Notes: generated by a model not told the origin, from the sequence alone. DNA of 64,000 nucleotides from CBDEFX01 sp965237635 (GCA_965237635.1 CBDEFX010000002.1:1984001-2048000), one strand, 5' to 3'; positions 25,532-34,675 are shown, counted from the stretch's first letter. A program made the numbers and translations.

Positions 25532-26641
25532 CTACACCCTGCCTGCGATCACGTCGCCCATTTCGACCGTCTTGACCAGGTCACCACCGTCGGCCGCGAT
25601 ATCCGGGGTCCGGTAGCCCTCGGCGAGTACGCCTTCCACCGACCGCTCGACCGCAAGGGCCTCTTCCTCTAGCCCGAAAGAGTAGCGCAGCATCATCGCC
25701 ATACTTAGGATGGACCCGATCGGGTTGGCTATTCCCTGGCCGGCGATGTCCGGAGCGGTGCCGTGGATCGGCTCGTAGAGAGCTCTTGTCGAGGCTGACG
25801 CGGACCGCCGTCTGGCTCCCGCCGCCGGAAGCCCAGCGAGGCTGGCCGATGGCAACATGCCCAGCGATCCAGTGAGCACGGCGGCTTCGTCCGAGAGTAT
25901 GTCACCGAAGGTGTTCTCGGCCACGATAACGTCGAATCGCGCGGGACTTGTGACCAGTTGCATCGAAAGGTTATCGACCAGTATGTGCTCGATCTCGACG
26001 TCCGGATATTCCTCCGACATCTCGACGGCTATCTCTCGCCACAGCCTAGAGGACTCCAAAACGTTGGCCTTGTCAGCGGATACCAGGTGCTTGCGTCGCT
26101 GTCGGGCTAACTCAAAGGCAACGCGCAGAATGCGCTCGATCTCGCGTTCTGAGTACCGGAGGGTGTCCACTCCTCGGCGGCCACGTGACGTCTGCCAGCG
26201 CCTCTTGGGCCGTGCGAAATACAGCCCACCGGTCAGCTCCCGGACGATAAGCACGTCTACACCCTTGAGAAGATGCGGTTTGATCGGGCTCGAATTGATG
26301 AGGGACGGGTAGACCTTGACCGGCCTAAGGTTCGCGAACACTTTCATGCCCTTCCGAAGCGCCAACATGCCATCTTCGGGCCTGGTCTTGGCGTCCGGGC
26401 TGTCCCACTTTGGCCCACCGACCGCCCCGAACAGCACGGCATCCGTGCTCTCGGACATGGCGGCCGTCTCATCAGGCAGGGCTGTGCCAAAGTCGTCTAT
26501 GGCGTTGCCCCCTACCCTGCCATAACTGAGATCGAAGACGTGGCCGAACCTCGAGCTCACGGCGTCCAGAACCTTCAGGGCCTCAGCCGTAACCTCCGGC
26601 CCAACGCCGTCTCCGGGCATCACGGCGATCGAGAATTTCAT
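25532..26641 (-). CDS. leuB: 3-isopropylmalate dehydrogenase
   Basis: Leucine biosynthesis: oxidative decarboxylation of 3-isopropylmalate with NAD+. 369 residues. Signatures: IAVMPGDGVGPEVTAEALKV, FGAVGGPKWD, LRKGMKVFANLRPVKVYP with substrate arginines, VLIVRELTGGLYFARPK, the catalytic Lys/Tyr region DTLRYSEREIERI, DKANVL, VAENTFGDILSDEAAVLTGS with metal Asp, and YEPIHGTAPDIAG. Between PSAS and YEPIHG the sequence is unusually Ala/Arg-rich (LAGLPAAGARRRSASASTRA). Another frame across this patch reads more like LeuB, so a compensated double frameshift is possible. The rest of the operon (leuA, leuC, leuD) is not in the window. Confidence 0.9.
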   Translation of the reverse strand: MKFSIAVMPGDGVGPEVTAEALKVLDAVSSRFGHVFDLSYGRVGGNAIDDFGTALPDETAAMSESTDAVLFGAVGGPKWDSPDAKTRPEDGMLALRKGMKVFANLRPVKVYPSLINSSPIKPHLLKGVDVLIVRELTGGLYFARPKRRWQTSRGRRGVDTLRYSEREIERILRVAFELARQRRKHLVSADKANVLESSRLWREIAVEMSEEYPDVEIEHILVDNLSMQLVTSPARFDVIVAENTFGDILSDEAAVLTGSLGMLPSASLAGLPAAGARRRSASASTRALYEPIHGTAPDIAGQGIANPIGSILSMAMMLRYSFGLEEEALAVERSVEGVLAEGYRTPDIAADGGDLVKTVEMGDVIAGRV

Positions 26642-26760
26642 CCATCCCTCTTTCTAGCAGGCTCGCTGACGTCACGGCACTGGAGTATTATATGCGAAAC
26701 GCCGCCGCCGCGAGGGCATGCCACTTCACGACGAAGTCGATGATATCATTGAGAGCAGCA

Positions 26761-26976
26761 ATGAAGTTTCACTACTACCCTGAGACGGACTCCCTCTACA
26801 TAGACCTATCTGAGAGGGTAGGTACGGACGCCCGCGAGGTAGCGCGCGGTGTGGCGCTCGACTTCGACACCGACGGGCAGCTTGTAGGCATCGACAACGC
26901 CAGCAAGATAGTCGACCTCTCGCGCCTAGAGGCCGAGGCCCTGCCGGTGAGCAACCTGTCGGTATCCCAACGGTAA
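26761..26976 (+). CDS. DUF2283 family protein
   Basis: 71 residues from ATG 26761. The pattern MKFHYYPETDSLYIDLSERV, then EVARGVALDFDTDGQLVGID and NASKIVDLSRLEAE is that of DUF2283 (PF10049), a small beta-rich protein. Family members often lie beside toxin-antitoxin-like DUF4258 genes, but no partner is seen here. It is divergent from leuB. Function unknown. Confidence 0.8.
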   Translation: MKFHYYPETDSLYIDLSERVGTDAREVARGVALDFDTDGQLVGIDNASKIVDLSRLEAEALPVSNLSVSQR

Positions 26977-27059
26977 CGCTGCCTGCATGGTCGATATCTC
27001 GTCTATAGGCATGGGCAGTTTTGAGGTAAGTCATTTCAGGCGCCGGTGGGACCCAGAAC

Positions 27060-27824
27060 CTAGTGAGCTTCACCATGAAACCTCAGATCCGGGAACTCTT
27101 GCTTGATGAGTTCCATCTGCCTTGCCGCGTCCCACATCGCGCCAAAATCTATTGACGCTGACAACCGGTCCTCGAACGATTCGTAAAGGAATTGCTGTGT
27201 TCCCAGCAATGGCATGATCAGGTGATGGGCCACCCGCTCTAGGGACTCGGAGTCGTATCTATGCGTGGTGAATCCCAGGAACTCTTCCATTTCGCCTCTG
27301 ACCGCCCATGTCCTAATGCGGCTGATGATATTCGAATGCGCTGAATCGTGAAACCTGGCGATTACTTTCTCAGGATCTCCCCGTGGAAAGTGGCCCGACT
27401 GCTCCAGGAATCTGTACACACGTTTTCTGTTCGGTGCCCCTTTACGGGACGAAAAGAAGGCCATGCATTCCTCCTTGTTCAGATGGAAGTACTCTGCGAA
27501 CGCTACTGTTTCAAGCAACGAGCGCATCAGGGACTCACTTTCCACATAGTGGCCCCGAACCGCGAGGTCGAAAGACGACAGGCCGTACTGAAATGCACTT
27601 GAGGAGTAGAAGAGTATCAAAAGCCGTTGTACTCTCTCGTCGTTTGAGGCCGGGAACACTTCGGGAAGCTCGCCTTCGATCAGCGCTAACTCCTCATACA
27701 ACAGAGCAGTCAATCCCGTACAAAGTCTAACCTTCACCTCATTTTTCTTCAGCGTTTCCTCGAAGATCGCGTACTCTGACTCCATGACGTCCGGAGTCAG
27801 ATTCCAGGGCTTCGGCAGGTACAT
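27060..27824 (-). CDS. Uncharacterised alpha-helical protein downstream of leuS
   Basis: 254 residues from ATG 27824, 26 bases after the leuS stop; upstream in-frame codons lie in leuS and are not native. The protein is predicted mainly helical: YAIFEETLKKNEVKVRLCTG, RVQRLLILFYSSSAFQYGLS, VESESLMRSLLETVAFAEYF, DSESLERVAHHLIMPLLGTQ. Pairs of His and acidic residues (ARFHDSAHSNIISRI, RVAHHLIMPLL) resemble HEPN-like or DUF5677-like helical bundles, but I see no diagnostic R-x4-6-H motif. I do not recognise the family. It probably cotranscribes with leuS. Confidence 0.55.
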   Translation of the reverse strand: MYLPKPWNLTPDVMESEYAIFEETLKKNEVKVRLCTGLTALLYEELALIEGELPEVFPASNDERVQRLLILFYSSSAFQYGLSSFDLAVRGHYVESESLMRSLLETVAFAEYFHLNKEECMAFFSSRKGAPNRKRVYRFLEQSGHFPRGDPEKVIARFHDSAHSNIISRIRTWAVRGEMEEFLGFTTHRYDSESLERVAHHLIMPLLGTQQFLYESFEDRLSASIDFGAMWDAARQMELIKQEFPDLRFHGEAH

Positions 27825-27850
27825 AGTCGGACTCAACTTCTGGCTCGTCC

Positions 27851-30319
27851 CTACCGCACCACGATATTGACGAGCTTGCCGGGGACGTAGATGACCTTGG
27901 CGACCTCCTTGCCGGCGATGTGAGGCTGCGCCCCCTGGCTGTCGAGGGCTAGCTGCTTGGCATCGTCTTCGGCGATCGACACCGGCGCTTCGATTCTGTC
28001 CCGGAGTCGGCCGTTGACCTGTATTACCAGCGTGAAGGTCTCGTCGGCGGCGCGCGTTGGGTCCCATTCAGGTAGCCGTTGGCTGTGGATGCTTTCGTTG
28101 TGGCCAGTGCGCTCCCACAACTCTTCGGTGACCTGCGGTGCCAATGGGGCCATCAGCAACAGCAGCTTTTCGATGCCGTCGTCCCAGCTTTCGGAGTCGA
28201 TCTCCTTTTTCTCCCACGCTTGATTCAGCGAGTTGCTGTACTCCATCAGGGCCGCTAGCGCCGTGTTGAACTTGAACCGCTCCACGTCATCAATTACCCG
28301 CCGGACGGTCTGGTGTGCCGTCCGGGTCAGGTCGCGTACGGCCTGCCCGTCGGGACTGTCCATCTCGCGGGAGTCCCGTTGCGCGAGCTCCCAGACGCGG
28401 TTCATCCAGCGGGTCATGCCGTTGAGGCCGGTGTCGCTCCAGTCGCCTCCCTGGTCCCAGGGCCCCAGGAACATGAGGTAGCATCTGACGACGTCGGCGC
28501 CGACCTCGGCGACGTAGTCGTCGGGCGCGATGACGTTGCCCCGAGACTTGCTCATCTTCTTGTGGTCGGCGATGATTTGCCCCTGGTTGAACAGCCGGAC
28601 GAAGGGCTCGTCGAAGTTGACCAAACCAAGGTCCCGCAGGGCCTTGGTAAAGAACCGGGCATACAGGAGGTGCATAACGGCGTGCTCCACTCCTCCGGTG
28701 TACTGGTCTACGGGGTTCCACTGGGCCACGGCATCGGGATCGAACGGCCCATCGGCGTAATGTGGGCTGGCGTACCGGAGGAAGTACCATGACGAGTCCA
28801 CAAACGTGTCCATGGTGTCGGTCTCGCGCTGCGCCGGCCGTGCGCAGTTCGGGCAGGGCACGTTCAAGAAGCCCTGGTGAAGTGCGAGCGGAGATTCCCC
28901 AGTCGGCTTGAACTCGGCATCCTCCGGCAACAAGACCGGCAGGTCTTCCTCTGGGACCGGTACCTCGCCACACTCTTCGCAATGGATGATGGGAATCGGT
29001 GTGCCCCAGTAACGCTGGCGGGATATCAGCCAGTCTCTCATGCGGTAGGTGACGGTCCGCCGTCCCCACCCCTGCTCCTGGATGTAGTCGGCCATTCGCT
29101 GCCATCCGTCACTACTAGGCAACCCGTCGAACTTGCCGGAGTTGACCTGGACCCCTTCCTCTAAATAGGCCTCTGCCAGCTCTTCACCCTCCCAACCCGG
29201 GGGCGCCACGACCACTCTGATCGGCAGGTCGTACTTTTCGGCGAACTCGAAGTCCCGTTGGTCATGGGCGGGCACGCCCATGACGCCGCCGGTGCCGTAG
29301 GTCAGCAGAACATAGTCGGCGACCAAGACCGGGACCCGCTCGCCGTTCAACCGGTTGACGCAGTAGGCGCCTGTGAAGACGCCGGTCTTCTCTTTCTCGG
29401 TGGAGAGCCTCTCGACCTCGGTCTCTAGCCTCGCGCGCTCGACATAGGCCTCGACCTCGTCGCGGTGCTCAGCGGTCGTCAGCTTGTCCACCAACGGGTG
29501 CTCGGGGGCCAGGACAACGAACGTCACGCCGAAAATAGTGTCTATGCGGGTGGTGAACGTCCTGAAGGCGCTCTCTTCGAGCCCGTACTCCGAGATGTCG
29601 AACTCGATCTCGACGCCGTCGCTGCGTCCAATCCAGTTGGTCTGCATGACGTTGATTTTCTCGGGCCAGTCGATCTTCGACTGGTCGAGCAGCTCGTCGG
29701 CGTACTTCGTGATACGGAAGAACCACTGGACCATATCCCGGTGTGTGACAGGGGTATCGCACCGCTCACATAAACCGTCGATCACCTGCTCGTTGGCGAG
29801 GACGGTATTGTCCGTCGGGCACCAGTTCACGGGGGCGTTGGCACGATATGCCAGGCCGGCCTTGTAGAACTGCAGGAATATCCATTGGTTCCACTTGTAG
29901 TACTCGGGCGTGCAGGTGACGATCTCCCTATCCCAATCGTACATAGTGCCCATAGAGCGAAGCTGCTTACGCATGTTCGCCATGTTGGCCTCGGTGTAGG
30001 CCTTGGGGTGGATCCCATCTTTGATGGCGGCGTTTTCTGCGTTCAGGCCGAACGCGTCGAAGCCCATGGGGTGGAGAACGTTGTATCCCTGCATGCGCTT
30101 GAGCCGAGCATGGATGTCGGCACCCGACATCGCGTACCAGTGGCCTATGTGGAGGTTCCCCGACGGGTACGGGTACATATGCAGCTCGTACAGCTTTGGC
30201 CGGGGGTCGTCGTCCCGGACCTCATATAGCTTGTCCGCGGCCCACCGTGCCTGCCATTTGGTCTCTATCTCGCGAGGGTCGTAGTGTAGCTCCGCTCTTC
30301 GTGTAGTTGTCGTCACCAT
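27851..30319 (-). CDS. leuS: Leucyl-tRNA synthetase
   Basis: 822 residues from ATG 30319. A class I synthetase that charges tRNA-Leu in the cytoplasm. Signatures in order: HMYPYPSGNLHIGHWYAMSG (the HIGH motif), GFDAFGLNAENAAI, zinc-like CERC after GLCERCDTPVTHR, the CP1 editing domain with TFTTRIDTIFGVTFVVLAPE and VPAHDQRDFEFA, DTFVDSSWYFLRYASP, KMSKSRGNVIAPDDY (the KMSKS loop), then the anticodon-binding helical domain and a short C-terminal domain (VIQVNGRLRDRIEAP). The length is normal for bacterial LeuRS. A T-box leader precedes it, so expression should rise when tRNA-Leu is uncharged. Confidence 0.95.
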   Translation of the reverse strand: MVTTTTRRAELHYDPREIETKWQARWAADKLYEVRDDDPRPKLYELHMYPYPSGNLHIGHWYAMSGADIHARLKRMQGYNVLHPMGFDAFGLNAENAAIKDGIHPKAYTEANMANMRKQLRSMGTMYDWDREIVTCTPEYYKWNQWIFLQFYKAGLAYRANAPVNWCPTDNTVLANEQVIDGLCERCDTPVTHRDMVQWFFRITKYADELLDQSKIDWPEKINVMQTNWIGRSDGVEIEFDISEYGLEESAFRTFTTRIDTIFGVTFVVLAPEHPLVDKLTTAEHRDEVEAYVERARLETEVERLSTEKEKTGVFTGAYCVNRLNGERVPVLVADYVLLTYGTGGVMGVPAHDQRDFEFAEKYDLPIRVVVAPPGWEGEELAEAYLEEGVQVNSGKFDGLPSSDGWQRMADYIQEQGWGRRTVTYRMRDWLISRQRYWGTPIPIIHCEECGEVPVPEEDLPVLLPEDAEFKPTGESPLALHQGFLNVPCPNCARPAQRETDTMDTFVDSSWYFLRYASPHYADGPFDPDAVAQWNPVDQYTGGVEHAVMHLLYARFFTKALRDLGLVNFDEPFVRLFNQGQIIADHKKMSKSRGNVIAPDDYVAEVGADVVRCYLMFLGPWDQGGDWSDTGLNGMTRWMNRVWELAQRDSREMDSPDGQAVRDLTRTAHQTVRRVIDDVERFKFNTALAALMEYSNSLNQAWEKKEIDSESWDDGIEKLLLLMAPLAPQVTEELWERTGHNESIHSQRLPEWDPTRAADETFTLVIQVNGRLRDRIEAPVSIAEDDAKQLALDSQGAQPHIAGKEVAKVIYVPGKLVNIVVR

Positions 30320-30391
30320 ATGTGACTCCCCCACCGTCTTCCGTTTTGGCTACTCTGGCTGCGCCGTGTGGGTGTACCGCACGGCCCAGAC

Positions 30392-30640
30392 AAAAAAATC
30401 CCGTCCCCTGAAGGGACGGGACAAACCGGTATTCCCGCGGTACCACCCTGATTGCCCCCCGATGACTCGGGGGACCTCTCTTTAGCGTTAACGGCGCTAC
30501 CGTCTGGCCCTACTTTAGTTCAGGCCGAAAGCTCCAGGGCGAGTTCGCGGTCGCGGCCGGGGTTCCACGCTCCCCGGCTCTCTGTGACGCCCTACCCGCT
30601 ACTACTCCCCTTCAAAGCTTGTTCGACTACATACAACCTT
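30392..30640 (-). promoter_or_regulatory. T-box riboswitch leader of leuS with terminator
   Basis: The minus strand carries the T-box core AGGGTGGTACCGCGG (30449-30435), followed by an intrinsic terminator: arms GGGACGGGA and TCCCGTCCC at 30413-30421 and 30399-30407 and a run of seven T (30398-30392), ending 73 bases before the leuS ATG. Upstream stem-loops (for example AGAGAGCCGGGG pairing with CCCCGGC, and a strong hairpin at about 30455-30477) fit Stem I and Stem III of a T-box. Uncharged tRNA-Leu would pair with the T-box bulge and allow readthrough. The upstream limit and the specifier codon were not fixed. Confidence 0.88.
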
Positions 30641-30705
30641 AGCAATTTGAAGGTAGCACGAACACCCATGCCAGTCAAGGCACGAAAGCGGGTCCCTCGA
30701 TACGT

Positions 30706-30726
30706 CCCCCGATGCGGCATCGGGGG
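30706..30726. repeat. Dispersed palindromic repeat (CCCCCGATGC-G-GCATCGGGGG)
   Basis: Shares the left flank CCTCGATACGT with the copy at 15736 and lies between the T-box leader and the GYD-domain gene. Confidence 0.7.
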
Positions 30727-30814
30727 CGATCGGGACTACTCGTGTTGAACGGGTGTGCAGCTTCCATCGGGACTCGGCTCAGGGAAAGGAGACCCTATCG
30801 ACCGGCGACCGTTG

Positions 30815-31135
30815 CTACTGGCCCGGTGGCGTATAGTCGACGCTCTTTCTGGCGGCCTCGTCGACAGTCTCTGGGCTTATGAGAACCGTGGTATTGAGGC
30901 CCACCGCGCCACCGGCGCTGGCGGCCAGAGAGACTGCGGTCGCGCTGGCGTCGTCAGGCAGATCTGCGATGGCGACCACGTCGTCGTCTCCGAAGGCGAA
31001 ATAGAACGCCTCGAGACTGCCACCCATCTCCCGTACCATCTGATCGACGACCGCTTTCCGTTTGGTACCGCCTTCCTTGAGCAATCCTTTGACACCCTCA
31101 GTGGTGTATGACGCACGAATGAGGTATTTCGGCAT
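30815..31135 (-). CDS. GYD-domain protein
   Basis: 106 residues. Pattern PKYLIRASYTTEGVKGLLKE, GGTKRKAVVDQMVREMGGSL, then EAFYFAFGDDDVVAIADLPD matches the GYD domain (PF08734), a ferredoxin-like small protein whose name comes from the FGDYDVVAI-type motif, seen here as FGDDDVVAI. Function is not established in the family. The ATG is preceded by AAGGAGGAATCGT. It could be cotranscribed with the NUDIX gene upstream on the same strand. Confidence 0.85.
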   Translation of the reverse strand: MPKYLIRASYTTEGVKGLLKEGGTKRKAVVDQMVREMGGSLEAFYFAFGDDDVVAIADLPDDASATAVSLAASAGGAVGLNTTVLISPETVDEAARKSVDYTPPGQ

Positions 31136-31255
31136 ACGATTCCTCCTTGAGAAGTCCGTCGCCGTGACCGGCCCATAAAAGGGCGCGGCTGACGACCGAT
31201 GTATCTTATCGGGGCGAGCGGTCCCCAGTCAACGCGGTAGGGCGCACGGGGACCG

Positions 31256-31744
31256 CTAGATGCCAGGTGAGTCCTCAACGACCCGAAACGCGTGGTGCGC
31301 CAGCTCGCGGACGTCGTCCGGTGGTGGGACCTGGGCCCCGTCCCCACCCTTTAGCGGGGTCCGGCTTGCGAGATCGTGTTCGCTGACCCAGATCCAGCCA
31401 TCACTGAGCCGCGCGGGCATGCCGATAGGACGGCAAAAATAGATCATGTCGATGTGCTGGTGATGCCCCCGGTCAGGGTCGTCGATGTCCTCGACCATTA
31501 TGGTAAAGGGGGGCGGCACCTGGCTTGGGTACGTCAGTGAGAGGCGCGGCCCAGCCTCGACTACCTCGATCCTGAGCCCTGTCTCCTCTTCGGTCTCCCG
31601 CACCACCGCCTGGACCGGGTCCTCGTTCTCGTCGATGTGGCCCCCGGGAGGTAGCCAGGCCTTGACCTTCGGATGCCAGTGCAGCGCCACGTGTCCTTCG
31701 TGTACCACGAACCCGGTAGCCGTGAAGTGTCTGACGAGGGGCAC
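31256..31744 (-). CDS. NUDIX hydrolase
   Basis: 162 residues. NUDIX enzymes hydrolyse nucleoside diphosphates linked to another moiety, using Mg or Mn. The box G-x5-E-x7-R-E-x2-E-E-x-G is intact in GGHIDENEDPVQAVVRETEE followed by ETGLRI. The N-terminal RHFTATGFVVHEGHVALHWH and the C-terminal HHQHIDMIYFCRPI are consistent with a MutT-like or ADP-ribose-type fold, but the substrate cannot be called. Start at GTG or ATG about 31744, just downstream of the DUF4349 protein gene on the same strand. Confidence 0.87.
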   Translation of the reverse strand: MPLVRHFTATGFVVHEGHVALHWHPKVKAWLPPGGHIDENEDPVQAVVRETEEETGLRIEVVEAGPRLSLTYPSQVPPPFTIMVEDIDDPDRGHHQHIDMIYFCRPIGMPARLSDGWIWVSEHDLASRTPLKGGDGAQVPPPDDVRELAHHAFRVVEDSPGI

Positions 31745-31874
31745 AGTCGAAACCCTCTAGTCTCCTGATTCGTAGGTTCGTTGCATAATCACGTTCACTG
31801 TTGCAACGGCTTCATGGTTCGACGAGCTCACCACGAACGTGCATAAGCCAGTCCTCCGTTCGGCCTGAGCTCCG

Positions 31875-31907
31875 ACAGGTCCCCCGATGCCGCATCGGGG
31901 GACCTGT
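31875..31907. repeat. Dispersed palindromic repeat, longest copy
   Basis: Perfect arms ACAGGTCCCCCGATGC and GCATCGGGGGACCTGT, with one base between them. It sits between the NUDIX and DUF4349 genes. The inner part is the same palindrome as at 15736, 25474 and 30706. Confidence 0.75.
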
Positions 31908-31944
31908 CGAAGGCCCTCGGTTAGGCTAACTTCTGACTCAGACA

Positions 31945-33576
31945 TTAGGGTGTTGCCGTTGCTGATTCGCGCCGGTGACTTCTGGCAGTTCGCAGGCGCC
32001 GCCATCCCAGGAATCCGCCCACTCCCACGAGCCCCCAGATCGGGCTAAATATGGCTGCCCAGATCAGGACGCTTACTGCCACCTGCCCGACGCCGGAGAG
32101 CGCCCTGACGGCGGTCTTCCCCTGGTCACTTGCGCTCCAGCCCGCGATCGCCCAACCTCTGACTTCAGTCACCTGTACCTGGACGGTGCTGAATCCTTCG
32201 ACTTCGCCCGCCTCACTCTGAGCGGTGATGGTGAGCGTTGCGGTGAATGAGAAAGGACGATGGTCGGGATATACGTGAGTGGTGACGGCGTTCGTGACGC
32301 CTTCGGCGATCTCCCCGGTTACGGCAGGGGTGCCATCTCCGAAGTCCCACTTGAACCTTACTTCGGAGAGTCCCTCCGGCCGCGTAAACGAGCCGGTCAG
32401 CTGGACCTCCTGGTCCTCCTCCACCGTGGCGTTCTCGCCGGCGAAGATCTCGATTGTCGGTATCTTGCTGACCGTGACGGTTAGAGTGTCCTCCCCTTCT
32501 GCTAGTCCCGCGTCGCCTGTCCCTGTAATCGTGACTTTGGCAAAGAACGGTGAGTCTCGTTCGTCATGGTACTGGTGGGTTTGAGTAGCTGTGACCCTCG
32601 TATCCTCGTCTTCGGTCGGAGCCGTACGATCGCTCGTGACGACACGGGAGCCATCGCCGAAGTCCCACATAAAGACGAAGTCCTCAATTCCCTCGGGAGG
32701 CTTAAAGAAGGCGCGGAACCTCACAACCTGTCCGACGCCCGCGGTCTGGTCGGTCCCGGCATCGACCGTCATCTCAGCCGGCTCCAGACTGAGGCTTACA
32801 TTGATCAATGAGGAGCTGGAGCTAAGGTCAAGTCGGTTGATGCGGCCCTGGAGACTCTCGACGTCGCCCTGAATTCTCGTCAGGGCCTCCCGTACCTGAA
32901 GCGCATCTTCGACCTTCTCGGCGTCCTCAAACAGCTTGGTGTAGACATCCCTCTCCGCTAGAAGGCTGTCGAGGCGGGCTGTGATGTCGAAGTACTCCTC
33001 AGTCACATCCTGGCTGTTCGAGCGCTCTGACTCGACCTCGACGGCCATCTCCCGCATCCGCCCCACAGCTTCATCAAGCCGCTCGGCCGGTACTCGTATA
33101 GAGATAGACCCCGCATGCTTCTGGAAGCGGTCCGACGACACCTTCCATCCCCCCAGCTCGACTGCCAGCTTTTCGATGTTGTCCAGAGACAACGAGATGT
33201 CCGCGACCACAAGGCCCATGTTGACCGTGCGGATTATGATGCGCTGCTGCAAAGCCAGCGCGGCGGCCGCTTCATCGGACACCACGGCAATGTCACCCAG
33301 CTCCCCACCGGCCACCAGCTTGGGTGGGGCAAGCGCGGCAGCCGGTGCGGCGGGTCGAGGGGCAGGCGCGGCAGGCGGCGCCGGGACACCGGCGGCGCTC
33401 CCGACATCGAAGGCCTCCTCTCGAGTCGGCGCGGCGGCGGGCGCCGGCGCCGCGGGAGGCGGTGGGGCGAAGCCCCCGAACGCAGAGGACTCGTCTGCGC
33501 CTCCACCGCAGGCGGCAAATAGCACAGCAGCCGCGGCAAGCAAAAGAACCAGTTGAAATCGCATGTTCGAAATCAT
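31945..33576 (-). CDS. DUF4349 lipoprotein with two PKD domains and a C-terminal membrane anchor
   Basis: 543 residues from ATG 33576, which has GGAGGTGA seven bases upstream. Signal peptide with lipobox: FQLVLLLAAAAVLFAACGGG, Cys as the lipidated residue. A Pro/Ala-rich linker (about residues 32-90) follows. DUF4349 then runs from about 105 to 270 (IIRTVNMGLVVADISLSLDN, GSISIRVPAERLDEAVGRMR, EYFDITARLDSLLAERDVYT). Two PKD-type repeats carry MWDFGDGSRV and KWDFGDGTPA, the classic WDFGDG strand. One membrane segment (VLIWAAIFSPIWGLVGVGGF) lies near the C-terminus. It is an envelope protein; function is unknown. The PKD repeats are an unusual addition to DUF4349. Confidence 0.85.
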   Translation of the reverse strand: MISNMRFQLVLLLAAAAVLFAACGGGADESSAFGGFAPPPPAAPAPAAAPTREEAFDVGSAAGVPAPPAAPAPRPAAPAAALAPPKLVAGGELGDIAVVSDEAAAALALQQRIIIRTVNMGLVVADISLSLDNIEKLAVELGGWKVSSDRFQKHAGSISIRVPAERLDEAVGRMREMAVEVESERSNSQDVTEEYFDITARLDSLLAERDVYTKLFEDAEKVEDALQVREALTRIQGDVESLQGRINRLDLSSSSSLINVSLSLEPAEMTVDAGTDQTAGVGQVVRFRAFFKPPEGIEDFVFMWDFGDGSRVVTSDRTAPTEDEDTRVTATQTHQYHDERDSPFFAKVTITGTGDAGLAEGEDTLTVTVSKIPTIEIFAGENATVEEDQEVQLTGSFTRPEGLSEVRFKWDFGDGTPAVTGEIAEGVTNAVTTHVYPDHRPFSFTATLTITAQSEAGEVEGFSTVQVQVTEVRGWAIAGWSASDQGKTAVRALSGVGQVAVSVLIWAAIFSPIWGLVGVGGFLGWRRLRTARSHRRESATATP

Positions 33577-33744
33577 AGTGCAGTCACCTCCGTATGGCAA
33601 CGATAAGGCTCAGCGGGCGGAGAGAGCAGTGTCCTTTAGTCAGACCGCTCGTATTTCGCCCCTTTTCATAGATAGAGACGAAACGTGATGGCCATTTGTT
33701 CCCCCGGGCCGGACCGCGAGGGGTTCGATGAGAGCGAAATCGAC

Positions 33745-34566
33745 CTAGGAAATATCGATAGGGCCGCCTTTGATGGCAGCAGTGCATCGGTCACATTGAG
33801 AAACGCCACAGCGGGTCAGCTCGGGACGATCTCGGATCGCGTCCCTCGCAGCTTCGAGGGTGGCTTTGGCTGGATAGACGAGCCAGACGCTCTCACCGAC
33901 TTGACTTTGTTTCATTAAAGAGGATAAGGCTGGCTCAAGCTTCCCGAACCCGCGCGAGCAACCGCCCACTTTGACAGCCGTCGGCCGGCCATCGGGGCCG
34001 TTCGCCCACCGGATAAACAAGTTCCGGCCTGCCATCTCCTCTGCCAGGTGCACCATGGTCATCCTGTCGAGTCCGACTCCCGCGAGCACGACATAGCCAT
34101 CTGTCCGCGCCAGAGCTTTAAGAGGGGCGTAGACGTCTAGGGACGCCTGGCTGGAAACCAGATCGGCGGCCAACGGGCCGACTGCGGCAAACGAGTTCAG
34201 GGGGTGGTTACCGCGCATCCGTTCGGGCGTTAGGACAATCGTCGCCGGAATTACGCCCATTTCGGAGTCCACATCCGTGCTCGCGGAGTCGTAGACACGC
34301 CCGATTCCCGACTTTGGGTCATCGAACGAGTCATAGCTCCAGGCGTTCCTAGCCGGTCGGCTATCAGGCGGCAGGGGCACAGCGAAAAACGAATACGAAA
34401 AGGCCGGGACGACCACGGTGCAGCCCTCTTGCAGGAAGCCATCCACGATGGTGGCCGGTCCTCCAACCACATGGCCAAACGAACGTAATGACGAATGAAG
34501 GCAAACTGGGCGTCTAGCCAGACCCAGGTCTCGAACCGTCTTTCGGATATCGTCTGTGACGACCAT
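33745..34566 (-). CDS. AAC(3)-family aminoglycoside N-acetyltransferase-like protein
   Basis: 273 residues. The family transfers acetyl from CoA to the 3-amino group of aminoglycosides; many environmental members have other or unknown amine substrates. Characteristic segments: VCLHSSLRSFGHVVGGPATI with the catalytic-region HSSL, EGCTVVVPAFSYSF, then RMRGNHPLNSFAAVGPLAAD, DGYVVLAGVGLDRMTMVHLA, with the CoA/His region HPLNS and HLAEEMAG. The last residues CGVSQCDRCTAA add two cysteine pairs. It should not be read as a resistance gene on sequence alone. Confidence 0.8.
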   Translation of the reverse strand: MVVTDDIRKTVRDLGLARRPVCLHSSLRSFGHVVGGPATIVDGFLQEGCTVVVPAFSYSFFAVPLPPDSRPARNAWSYDSFDDPKSGIGRVYDSASTDVDSEMGVIPATIVLTPERMRGNHPLNSFAAVGPLAADLVSSQASLDVYAPLKALARTDGYVVLAGVGLDRMTMVHLAEEMAGRNLFIRWANGPDGRPTAVKVGGCSRGFGKLEPALSSLMKQSQVGESVWLVYPAKATLEAARDAIRDRPELTRCGVSQCDRCTAAIKGGPIDIS

Positions 34567-34675
34567 GTACTTTGAAGGGACAAGTTAAGGAGCCGCCGAG
34601 AACGAGCTCGGCGGAGTTGCAACCGGCAAGCGGGTGTTTCCCGCTAGAGGTGTCCGGTTAGCTAGAAGCGGAGAA

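Noticed and set aside
33745..34566. Calling the AAC(3)-like gene an antibiotic-resistance gene
   Set aside because: Environmental members of the family often have other substrates, and nothing in the context supports resistance.
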